Part shown: in pieces, positions 43,168-51,700 of the stretch
Layout: every line of letters begins with the position of its first letter
Position numbering within the stretch: position 1 is the first letter of the stretch
Program-made: the position numbers and the translations under genes
Notes under the pieces: model-generated
What the model was told of the DNA's origin: nothing
Seen by the model: the letters and a program-made list of their open reading frames with translations, nothing else
Databases searched by the model: none
DNA from: JAITMY01 sp031553765
GTDB taxonomy: Bacteria; Bacteroidota; Bacteroidia; Bacteroidales; UBA932
Reading direction: 5' to 3'
DNA length: 64,000 bases
Assembly (NCBI GenBank): GCA_031553765.1
Contig: JAVBKY010000002.1
Span: 372,001-436,000, forward strand

Positions 43168-43485
43168 ATGGCTTTCGAAATTACCGATGCAAATTTTGAG
43201 CAGGAAGTGCTCAAGAGCGACAAACCTGTTATAGTAGATTTTTGGGCAACGTGGTGCGGTCCCTGCCGTGCTATTGCTCCCAGCATTGAAGAGTTGGCAA
43301 AGGAGTATGAAGGTCGTGCTGTGGTAGGCAAAATGGACGTTGACTCCAACGATCAGGTGCCTATGAAGTACGGCATTCGCAACATTCCTACCGTGCTTTT
43401 CTTTAAGAATGGCGAGCTGGTGGATAAGGTGGTAGGCGGCGCTCCCAAAGGTACTTTTGAGGATAAGCTGAAGGCGCTGCTATAG
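43168..43485 (+). CDS. trxA: Thioredoxin
   Basis: This 105-residue classic thioredoxin has the redox centre WATWCGPCRA (Cys 30 and 33), the buried Asp in VIVDFW and the cis-Pro in RNIPTVLFF. It serves as a cytoplasmic disulfide reductant. A strong terminator follows. The leader contains AAACTTTATAAACTTTTAAA-type words. Confidence 0.97.
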   Translation: MAFEITDANFEQEVLKSDKPVIVDFWATWCGPCRAIAPSIEELAKEYEGRAVVGKMDVDSNDQVPMKYGIRNIPTVLFFKNGELVDKVVGGAPKGTFEDKLKALL

Positions 43486-43500
43486 TAACTTATTCAGTAA

Positions 43501-43548
43501 AAAACAAAGTTCGCCGACTATACACGTAGTCGGCGAACTTTGTTTTTT
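43501..43548. terminator. Bidirectional intrinsic terminator after trxA
   Basis: The perfect 20-bp stem AAAACAAAGTTCGCCGACTA and its complement enclose the 6-nt loop TACACG, with T/A runs on both sides. It serves convergent trxA and the 44125 gene. Confidence 0.92.
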
Positions 43549-43606
43549 AATTGACCTTATATCGTTGTTTTGTCTCTTTTTCCTTGATAAAAAAGTGACA
43601 AAACAA

Positions 43607-44125
43607 TTAAAACAAAATCCCTATGCGAAGCGATGGCGCGCCATTTGTCCCGCTAAGATGCAGTACATCCCACAGGGCGGTGAAGCTCACGCGCGAGCGG
43701 CCACCGGCACCTATGTATACCCCCATACCCATGGGCAGCATGTTATAGTTAGAGGTGGTATTGGTGTCGTAAAATTTATTGCGCGTATTGTAGCGAATGT
43801 AATCGTACTCGGCGTGAAAGTGAATGGCAGGAAAAATACGATTCACTACCGCAGGCATGTTCACATCGTAACGGGTAAAAACACCTCCACCATAACCGTT
43901 TTGCTTAAAATTATTGTTGTTGCTGTAGCTATAGTACAGCTGCACGCCCACCGACCACGGTTGAGTAACGTGATAGCCAAGCAGTGGCTGAATATCGAAG
44001 TTAGTGTTACCGCTGCCAAACTCCATACCTACCCCGCCACCTACGTAAAACCTATCGAAAAAGGAGGCCTTGGCGCTTTCAAGGGTCGCACACAGTAGCA
44101 GGACAGCAAATAGATATTTTTTCAT
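43607..44125 (-). CDS. Small predicted outer-membrane beta-barrel protein
   Basis: From the ATG near 44125 the product has about 172 residues, with a signal peptide (MKKYLFAVLLLCATLESAKA) and eight-strand-barrel character (FYVGGGVGMEFG, WSVGVQLYYSYS, HFHAEYDYIRYN). The C-terminus LRIGILF ends in Phe, as BAM substrates do. The reading frame can be extended to 44317, but that part has no signal peptide or conserved character. The function is unknown. Confidence 0.7.
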   Translation of the reverse strand: MKKYLFAVLLLCATLESAKASFFDRFYVGGGVGMEFGSGNTNFDIQPLLGYHVTQPWSVGVQLYYSYSNNNNFKQNGYGGGVFTRYDVNMPAVVNRIFPAIHFHAEYDYIRYNTRNKFYDTNTTSNYNMLPMGMGVYIGAGGRSRVSFTALWDVLHLSGTNGAPSLRIGILF

Positions 44126-44333
44126 TGTAGCAAGATATTTTTGTATTACAAAGATAGGGAAAATAGGGAGAATTCTCTCCTGCGAAAAGATTCCGAGCAA
44201 ACGAGGAACGAGTGAGTCGATGAATCTTCTGCTCGACGAATACCACTCCTTACAAACACGATAACAATCAAACAAATACACTAACAGAACTGTTAAAAAG
44301 CGCCCAAAAAGCATCAATTCTCTAAAAACCCGC

Positions 44334-44341
44334 TACTTTTG
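44334..44341 (+). promoter_or_regulatory. Promoter -7 element (TACTTTTG) of the first PUL gene
   Basis: This exact TANNTTTG match lies 13 nt before the palindrome at 44354, so a repressor bound there would block initiation or early elongation. Confidence 0.55.
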
Positions 44342-44353
44342 GAAAACTAAGCA

Positions 44354-44365
44354 TTGGTTGACCAG
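44354..44365 (+). promoter_or_regulatory. Candidate FadR/GntR operator (TTGGTTGACCAG)
   Basis: The palindromic core TGGT-TG-ACCA has the form bound by UxuR/ExuR-type GntR regulators (TTGGTNNACCAA). It also sits within a wider ATTGGT...ACCAAT repeat (44353-44373). The second copy is at 47892. Confidence 0.6.
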
Positions 44366-44396
44366 TCACCAATACAACCAAAACAAAGCAAGGGAA

Positions 44397-46772
44397 ATGC
44401 TTTCGAAAATACTGAAAATCAAAATATTACACATATTACTAATAGTTGCCGCGGCATTGAGTACGCTATGTGTTCAAGCACAGCAGCTCCCAGCCGCCTA
44501 CTACACCGATTTTGCTTATGCCGGATATAAAGGGGATATCCCCTCACCCACCAATATTGCAACTCCATCGGGATTAGACAATACGGGAGCAACGGACATG
44601 ACAAGCATAATACAAGCCGCTATTAATGGAGTAAGCGGCAGCGGCGTTGTCTTTCTGCCGCAAGGCACCTACCTGCTGAAAAGTACGTTAACCCTAAAGT
44701 CAAATGTTGTCCTACGAGGTAATGGGTCGGATAAAACACAGCTGCGCTTTGACCTAAGTGGAAGCGATGATTTAATTCTAATGAAAGGGAGTTCGGTAGG
44801 CAGCAATCTTTCACTTAGCACCAACGCCGCACGAGGGAGCAAGAGCGTTATGCTAAGCAGCACGTCAGGATTGGAGGCGGGTAATGTTGTGTACTTATAT
44901 CAGAGTCCCGGCCTAAAAGCCTACCCCGGTGATAGCTGGGCGCAAAGCAATAACAGCCTACAGGTGTTACACGTAAAAGGTGTTAGCGGTAACACAGTAA
45001 CATTTGAGGAGCCCCTGCGCAGCACTTTTTCCACTGCTAATAGCGCTTTTGTAAAAAAAATAAACGCGATTACCAATGCCGGAGTGGAGGATTTAAGGTT
45101 GGAATGTGTCAACATGCAGTACTCCGATCCGGAACAAATAAACTCTCCTGCTAACGATAACATAGTTGTGGACTATGCAGACAACTGCTGGATAGTGGGA
45201 GTAGAGGGGTACCGTAGTAACGGAGCTCATGTAGACGCACGTCGCTGTGTTAACCTACAAATAAGCGGTTGCTACTTTCACCACGGGCACGGATACGGTG
45301 GTGGAGGCAGCGCCTACGGTGTATGCCTCACAGGCGGAGCAACTCAGGTACTGGTAGCCAACTGCATTTTTGACTCGCTGCGCCACGCCATGCTTATACA
45401 GGGATTCTCAAACGGTAACGTATTTGCCTACAACTATTCGGCACGTGAGTATCGCACGGTTAGCACTCCTTCTGATATGGGGGGCGATGCTATACTACAT
45501 GGCAACTGGGCACATAGCAACCTGTTTCAAGGTAACATTGCCAACAATATGGTGGTGGATAACCCACACGGTGCTAACGGGCCACGCAACGTTTTTTTAC
45601 GTAACCGATTTACATCATACGGCATAAAAATTCAAAACCTAAGGACTGGTGACAACGACAACCTACAGCGTAATGCAAGCATAGGTAACGACAGCACCGT
45701 TCTTATAGGAAATGAGGTTACCCATAAGAACGAAAGATCGGGAAGTACAAGCAACTATTACGGTTCATACACGCTAGAAAGCGAAGTGAAAGGTACGCTA
45801 CAGATGGGCAACTACAAGCAAAACACGGTTACGCCAAACGGCACGAGCGCTGCCAGGTACAAAACGCTGTACAACCTGTACCAACCGCTGTTTTGGGATA
45901 TTGCCGATAGTTGGACAGGAATTGGCGAAAACAATGGGAGCAGCATTCCTGCTAAAGTTAGGTTTGATAATGCCTCTGTAAAAAAAACAGATAGCCGCAA
46001 TCTATTGTTTGCTAACTGTGTAAGCGTGCCGCCTACCGCACGAGATACAACCTACCGTCAAGGCGAGACTGCCAAGCAGCTAAGCGCCGTGGGTGTCAAC
46101 TTAAAATGGTACACAGCTGCTGTCGGCGGGACTGCCAGCACTACGGCTCCTACACCTGCCACGACTGCTACAGGCATGCAAACTTTTTATGTAACGCAAA
46201 CCACCGGTGAGTGCGCTGAAAGTTCAAGAACGGCTACTACTGTTACCATTTTAGGCAATGGCAACCAAAGCGACACCTGCTTATTGCGCGCATTTAAGAT
46301 AGGCATTACCAACGGCGTAATTAAGGATTCTATTGTACGCATAAAGTTACCGCAGGGTACCGACCTGCGAACACTAATTCCGACTCTCACCATATCGGCA
46401 AAAGCAGCCGCGCAACCTGCCTCGGGCGTGGCTCAGGATTTTAGCTCCGTTGTTACGTACACCATTACAGCTGAAAACGGAGTGAGCAAAAAGCGCTACC
46501 ATGTCACGGCTTCGACATCGGAGCCCACAGGAGTGGAAGATGAGGTACTGAAGGGTGTAAAAATATTTCCTAATCCTTTTTTAGAGCAAGTGAATGTGGA
46601 AGTAGATGGCGAGGCAAAAGTAGAAATATATGATACCAATGGAAGATTGCGGCTAGAAACTAAAATATACAACAGTAATACTATAAACACCGCATCGCTT
46701 GAAGCAGGCAGCTACGTGATAAAAGTAGCTGTAAATGGAAAAAGCAAAAGCAAAATAATGATTAAGGGTTAA
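44397..46772 (+). CDS. Secreted right-handed beta-helix (pectate-lyase-3-like) protein with T9SS sorting domain
   Basis: From the ATG at 44397 there are about 791 residues. The signal peptide ends near 29 (LCVQAQ). A pectate-lyase-superfamily beta-helix opens with LDNTGATDMTSIIQAAING and continues to about 540. An Ig-like adhesion segment follows (about 545-630, QGETAKQLSAVGVNLKWY), then a domain also found in the 48765 protein (about 640-715, FKIGITNGVIKDSIV). A type A T9SS sorting domain closes it (about 722-791, KIFPNPFLEQVNVEV). It is probably a surface or released glycan-cleaving or glycan-binding enzyme; no catalytic residues are claimed. Confidence 0.85.
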   Translation: MLSKILKIKILHILLIVAAALSTLCVQAQQLPAAYYTDFAYAGYKGDIPSPTNIATPSGLDNTGATDMTSIIQAAINGVSGSGVVFLPQGTYLLKSTLTLKSNVVLRGNGSDKTQLRFDLSGSDDLILMKGSSVGSNLSLSTNAARGSKSVMLSSTSGLEAGNVVYLYQSPGLKAYPGDSWAQSNNSLQVLHVKGVSGNTVTFEEPLRSTFSTANSAFVKKINAITNAGVEDLRLECVNMQYSDPEQINSPANDNIVVDYADNCWIVGVEGYRSNGAHVDARRCVNLQISGCYFHHGHGYGGGGSAYGVCLTGGATQVLVANCIFDSLRHAMLIQGFSNGNVFAYNYSAREYRTVSTPSDMGGDAILHGNWAHSNLFQGNIANNMVVDNPHGANGPRNVFLRNRFTSYGIKIQNLRTGDNDNLQRNASIGNDSTVLIGNEVTHKNERSGSTSNYYGSYTLESEVKGTLQMGNYKQNTVTPNGTSAARYKTLYNLYQPLFWDIADSWTGIGENNGSSIPAKVRFDNASVKKTDSRNLLFANCVSVPPTARDTTYRQGETAKQLSAVGVNLKWYTAAVGGTASTTAPTPATTATGMQTFYVTQTTGECAESSRTATTVTILGNGNQSDTCLLRAFKIGITNGVIKDSIVRIKLPQGTDLRTLIPTLTISAKAAAQPASGVAQDFSSVVTYTITAENGVSKKRYHVTASTSEPTGVEDEVLKGVKIFPNPFLEQVNVEVDGEAKVEIYDTNGRLRLETKIYNSNTINTASLEAGSYVIKVAVNGKSKSKIMIKG

Positions 46773-46824
46773 TGATTAATGATTAACGACTTTCAACTTT
46801 ATAAACTTTCTGACTTTATAATAT

Positions 46825-47544
46825 ATGGACGATATTTTAAGCAACCTGCAGTCGGTGGTAATTGAAAAGCCCACCGACCTCATCATTCGACAAATAAAAG
46901 ACTTGATTGCTAACGGGCACTTGGCACCAGGCGACAAGCTTCCTTCTGAGCGTAAGCTATCGGAGCGTTTTGGCGTGGGACGCACCTACGTGCGCGATGC
47001 CATAAAGAAGTTGGAGTTTTACGGCATACTACGCACCCTGCCGCAAAGCGGAACCGTGGTAGCCGGTTTAGAAATTTCCGCCATTGAAGGCCTGATTAGC
47101 GACGTACTAAAGTTGGAAAACCCCGACTTTTACGCTCTGGCCGAGTCACGCCTTATTATTGAGCGTAACGCCGCACAGCTGTGCGCGCAGCGCCGTACTG
47201 ATAGCGACATAGTAAATATTGAGCGTGCGCTGCTTTACTATGAGGAGCGCTATAAAACCGCGCAGCAAAATTTGGTGGAGGAGGATTTTATGTTTCACCG
47301 AGCCATAGCTGAAGGTAGCAAAAACAACGTGTTAAAATCGTTGCTGCTCATCATCACCCCCGACCTGATGAATACCTACCGCCGTCTCAACGTATGTGCT
47401 ACCAAAGCCTCAAAAACGCTTGATGAACACCGCGCTCTACTAGACTGCATTAAGCACAAAGATGATACCGGAGCATTAAAGGTTATGGATAAGCACCTGG
47501 AGGGAATTTGCCAGTTTGCAAGGGAGAGGAGTAGCATTGCATAA
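46825..47544 (+). CDS. FadR-subfamily GntR transcriptional regulator
   Basis: The 239-residue regulator has the GntR winged helix (about 18-85, LIANGHLAPGDKLPSERKLSERFGVGRTYVRDAI, split by the usual wing) and an FCD ligand domain (about 95-225, FYALAESRLIIERNAAQLC and DFMFHRAIAEGS). Relatives control uronate and alginate breakdown in this phylum and others. It sits inside the PUL, and two TTGGTNNACCAG sites flank it, which fits a local repressor relieved by a uronate-derived ligand. The ligand is inferred, not seen. Confidence 0.92.
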   Translation: MDDILSNLQSVVIEKPTDLIIRQIKDLIANGHLAPGDKLPSERKLSERFGVGRTYVRDAIKKLEFYGILRTLPQSGTVVAGLEISAIEGLISDVLKLENPDFYALAESRLIIERNAAQLCAQRRTDSDIVNIERALLYYEERYKTAQQNLVEEDFMFHRAIAEGSKNNVLKSLLLIITPDLMNTYRRLNVCATKASKTLDEHRALLDCIKHKDDTGALKVMDKHLEGICQFARERSSIA

Positions 47545-47623
47545 TGGTTAATGGTGAATGGTAAATGAGTGCGCTGTCACTCACCTACACTCTCTTGGGC
47601 TTGTGTGATAGCGTGCGCAGGCC

Positions 47624-47730
47624 AGAACGATGAGCGAGCCGGCGCTGGAACGAGCGCTGAAAAACGACAAGCGACCCGAAGGAGCGAAGTACAGTTTTTC
47701 AAGCGGAAGAGTTGAAGCTTTCATCGTTCT
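47624..47730. repeat. Nested palindromic element
   Basis: The outer arms AGAACGATGA (47624-47633) and TCATCGTTCT (47721-47730) enclose GCGCT/AGCGC (about 47643-47657) and GAAAAAC/GTTTTTC (47659-47665 with 47694-47700). The layout is that of a multibranched RNA fold. Confidence 0.6.
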
Positions 47731-47891
47731 TAATTTTTTGGTTACTTTTTTATCAAGAAAAAAGTGACAAGAGAAAGAAAAAGCCCAAACAAAAACAACT
47801 CTCTAATTTCCAGAGAATTAAATCAATTAAAAGCATAAAATTACGTTAAAAATGTTAACAGAAGTTTCATATGTGCTAAAAACACCCTAAA

Positions 47892-47903
47892 TTGGTCAAC
47901 CAG
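47892..47903 (+). promoter_or_regulatory. Candidate FadR/GntR operator (TTGGTCAACCAG)
   Basis: This has the same TGGT-NN-ACCA core as the site at 44354. It lies about 200 nt before the 48106 ATG, near a TTTG at 47904 that could be a -33 element. Confidence 0.6.
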
Positions 47904-48105
47904 TTTGTGGACGACTAATTATACATAGTTAAAAATTAAAAGTTAAGAATTACGAATTGAATACAAAAGTTTGAAGCCTTGCACCCAACGGGTTTATTGG
48001 GTTTAACCACGAGGATGCAGGGCAAAAACTAAAATAAAAATTTGACTGACGACTAAATAATCCAAACAATTCAACAGTTCAACAAATAAACAATTCAACA
48101 ATACT

Positions 48106-48732
48106 ATGAAACGATTTCTCTCTCTCTGCATTGCCCTGATGGCCTGCGTAGCCCTGAACGCGCAAGGCGTACAGGAGTACAAGAACGCCTACATTTGGGG
48201 ACAATCTCAGCGCAACTCCAACGATAAGGGAAGCGCTCTTGCCACCAAAAATGGCACCACCTACTCGCTGGCCAACGTACTCAAAAAGAGCAGCGTAAAG
48301 GACATTGATGTACTTTGCTACTACGGCAAGGTGGGAAAGGTTACCGCTTTTTACCTCTTTGCTCCCCTCACTCCGGGACTTGATGTAGTGTGGGAAAAAC
48401 AAGGTGGTACCCGCCCCTACTCTATTTTTGAAGGTCCTCAGAAAGACCCCGATGGCGCCATGGCACTAAAAAATTGGTCATCGCGCAACGCCACTAAGTT
48501 CAAAAAAGCAGCTGCTGAGGACTATGACAAACCCGATTTTGCCGCGCTCTCATTTGACAATAACGACTATATAGTAGGCGTAGAAGCAGGTGATGTTGTT
48601 GCCTTTGAAACTGCTGCAGGCAAGAAAGGGCTTATTAAAGTTCTTTCCATTGAGGACGACCCCGACAAGGCCGATAAGGCCGGAATGGGTGGCTACCAAA
48701 AGCTGAATCTGAGCATTAAGGTGCAGAAGTAG
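48106..48732 (+). CDS. Secreted protein of unknown function in the PUL
   Basis: I do not recognise this 208-residue protein. It has a signal peptide (about 1-19, CIALMACVALNAQ) and no lipobox. The mature part is polar, Lys-rich and probably soluble, with no internal repeats or sorting domain. It is followed 32 bp later by the 2,166-residue T9SS protein and shares its promoter region and operator. It may be a periplasmic or surface partner of that protein. Confidence 0.75.
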   Translation: MKRFLSLCIALMACVALNAQGVQEYKNAYIWGQSQRNSNDKGSALATKNGTTYSLANVLKKSSVKDIDVLCYYGKVGKVTAFYLFAPLTPGLDVVWEKQGGTRPYSIFEGPQKDPDGAMALKNWSSRNATKFKKAAAEDYDKPDFAALSFDNNDYIVGVEAGDVVAFETAAGKKGLIKVLSIEDDPDKADKAGMGGYQKLNLSIKVQK

Positions 48733-48764
48733 ATTGTTAGTTGACTATTTAAAAAATCAAGAAT

Positions 48765-51700
48765 ATGAAAAAAATAGTGAAAAATATATTTAGGTTTAGC
48801 CTTGTGGTAGCAATGATGGTGGTGGGGATGAACTTGGCAAAAGCGCAGCTGCTTTTGGTCGACACCTTTGCTTACGCCAATAATGTGCTAGAGGGAAACT
48901 ATCCTGTTTCCGCCACAAACAAATGGACAAAATCTGCAGCAGCAGGTAGCTCCAGTGGAACAAATCCAACATTAAGCCCATCTGCATTATCATACACATC
49001 AACTGGCGAAACATATAGCGGCTCCAATAGTGGTAAACAGGTTAACTATACCCCAGTCACTGTACATACTGATTCCACTCGGGTATCATATCTTAACTTA
49101 GGCTACACAAACAATGTTTCTATAGATCCAAATGAAGTGTTATACGTTGCATTTTTAGTTAAATTTACTTCTCACAATGTTAGCTCATATAGGGACTTCT
49201 TTACGCTTAACTACAATTCTGGAAACAACGTTCGGGGTAGGTTGTTTGCTAAAGCAAATGGAGCAGATAAAATCGACCTTGCTGCATCAGTAAACGCCTC
49301 AGCAACAAGCGCTAATGCCACAGACGGAAGATTTACAACCATCAACCTGAACGAAACCGCACTTGTAGTTATGAGATACCACTATAAGTACACTTCAACT
49401 ACGGACTCTGTATCATTTATTGTAAACCCCGACCTTTCCGGTGCGGAACCAACTACAGGCTGGGTTCAGCGAGTTTCAGGGGAAACAGCCACTGCTTCAG
49501 GCATTAATATGGTATCTCTTAGACAACGTAGCAACTTTGCTTTAAATCTCGGAGGACTACGTGTGGGAAAAACTTGGGCAGATGTGGTAACAACAACTAC
49601 CGGAAGTGGCGGTGAAGAGAGTACTCCAGAGCCTGTTGTAATATATGCAACGGACAATACAGAGCGCACATTTATAGCTGGGCCAAGTGGAGACACGGTA
49701 TTCTCATACAACACCTCATGGACATTATCAACTAATAAGGGTGCAGACATAGCCGCTACCGGAGCCACTCCATATCCTAAGATATATAACTGCGCTATGC
49801 AAACAGCATATAAGGCAAATACAAAACGACGCTTTAGCAGTTCTTACCCCTACTATATTATACGCAACACCTCCACATCTGTATCTGCCATAACTGTGAT
49901 GGGTTGGGCAGGAAGCACCCAAGCAGCTATACCATTCACTAAAATATCTACCAGCAATGATGGTGAAACCTATACTGAAATTCTCTCCTCCACCTACACT
50001 GTGACATCTAACTTAGGTGTAAAACGTACAGATCCAGGAGACGACTCTTGTCAATACATTACTGTAACAGGTCTAAATATACCTCAGAATAAGTACATCA
50101 AATTAGAAACATCAAACAAAGCTATTGCGGTAATTGAGGTAAGATTAACCCCTGCAAGCACTCCTGACGATGATACTCCTCCCGTTCTTGCCGGTCAAGA
50201 TTCCATCAAGCCTCTTGGCAATAATGTTGCCATAGATGCCCCCATTGTTGCCACCTTTGACAAGAATGTTAAGGCAGGTACAGGCAGCATTAAGCTAATC
50301 AACGAAACCGATGCTAACGCAGAAGTTCCCATGGCTGTAAGCTTCAGCGGTACGGCTATGACTATTACTCCAACCAACGTACTTATTAACGGCAAAACCT
50401 ACCACGTGGAAATTCCTGCCGGTAGCGTAACCGACTTGGCTGGAAATGCCTTTGCCGGCATTGCAAATACCGCATGGGTATTTACCACTACCAACCAGCT
50501 AAGCGACGAAAAAGCGCTTACCGTGCTCACCCTGCAAGGACAGCGCGGAGCAAGCGTTTACCGCAACGACTCCATATTTATTGCCGTAGCGCCTACTGCC
50601 GATTTAACCAAGCAGAAGATAAGCGGTCTTACCATTTCGGATTTGGCGCAAGCCTCGGTAAACAGCCTTCCTATTGATGTTGACAGCACCATTAGCGTAG
50701 CAACAGGCGATGTAGCTGTTAAGGTTACGGCACAAGATGCCAGCAGCAAGAGCTACACGTTGCGCGTGAGCAATACTGCCGCCACACAAAACGAGCTGCT
50801 TACATTTAAGATTGGAACAACCACTGGCGTTATACGTAACGACAGCGTGCTGGTTAAGCTACCCGCAAGTACTACGGACAGGAGCGCTTTGGTTGCCTCC
50901 TTTACCTGCTCTCAGTATGCCAAGGTATACGCCGTTGTTAACGCAAAAGATTCACTACAAACTTCAGGAACTACAGCCAATGATTTTACGGGAACTGTTA
51001 TTTACAAAGTAAAATCGGAGGCCGGAGTGGAGAACTCGTATAAGGTAGTTACATCGGTTGCTCCCATTGTTACGGGAGTTCTTTTGACGGAGGATTTCGA
51101 CTATGACATCAATACTCTTTTGGCCGGAAATACGGAAGGTGAAACCAGCAGCGTTACGGGCTGGTCATTGGTAAGTCAAAACTCAGGAGCTGCTAACCCC
51201 ATTTATGCGCGTGTAGAAGCTCAAAATCTGGAGTATGCCAAGGATGATGCCAACTACATAGCATCAGGTTTAGGAAAAGCCGTACACTCATACACACCCG
51301 CCACAGCTCCCAGCGGAGGCACATGGGCAGGAAGTGGTAGTGTGAGCATACTTAGCCGCAAAGAATTTGCAAACGGAGCCGAAGCCAGCTCCGGCAGTGT
51401 ATATGCTGCATTTTTACTTCGTGTTGGAACTGTTAGCGGCAGTAATACCTCCGCTACAGAAGTACTCAGCCTATACGATCCCAGCAAGGATGGACCTCTT
51501 AGCCGCATTTGGTTACGTAAGGGCGATGGCAGCACCGGAAAATTCTTTATCGGTGTTTCTAAAAATGCTGCAGGCTCCGGCCTAAATGATGGAGGCACCT
51601 CTAGCAGCATGCTGTACCCGGCTCCCGGCTATGGCAACCCCGGTACGATAGCTAATAACAGCCTTTCTCCAAGTATTAATACTACCCACTTAGTTGTGTT

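Larger units (their letters stand above)
47545..48105. other. Long regulatory spacer before the 48106 gene
   Basis: This 561-bp region is non-coding. It holds TTAATGGTGAATGGTAAATG-type words at the start, a nested palindrome at 47624-47730, a T-run/A-run hairpin near 47743-47765, the operator candidate at 47892, and AATTCAACA words before the ATG. No open frame of note is present. Confidence 0.6.

Noticed and set aside
44358..44396. TTG start of the beta-helix protein at 44358
   Set aside because: It lies inside the candidate operator, and the signal peptide starts at the ATG at 44397.
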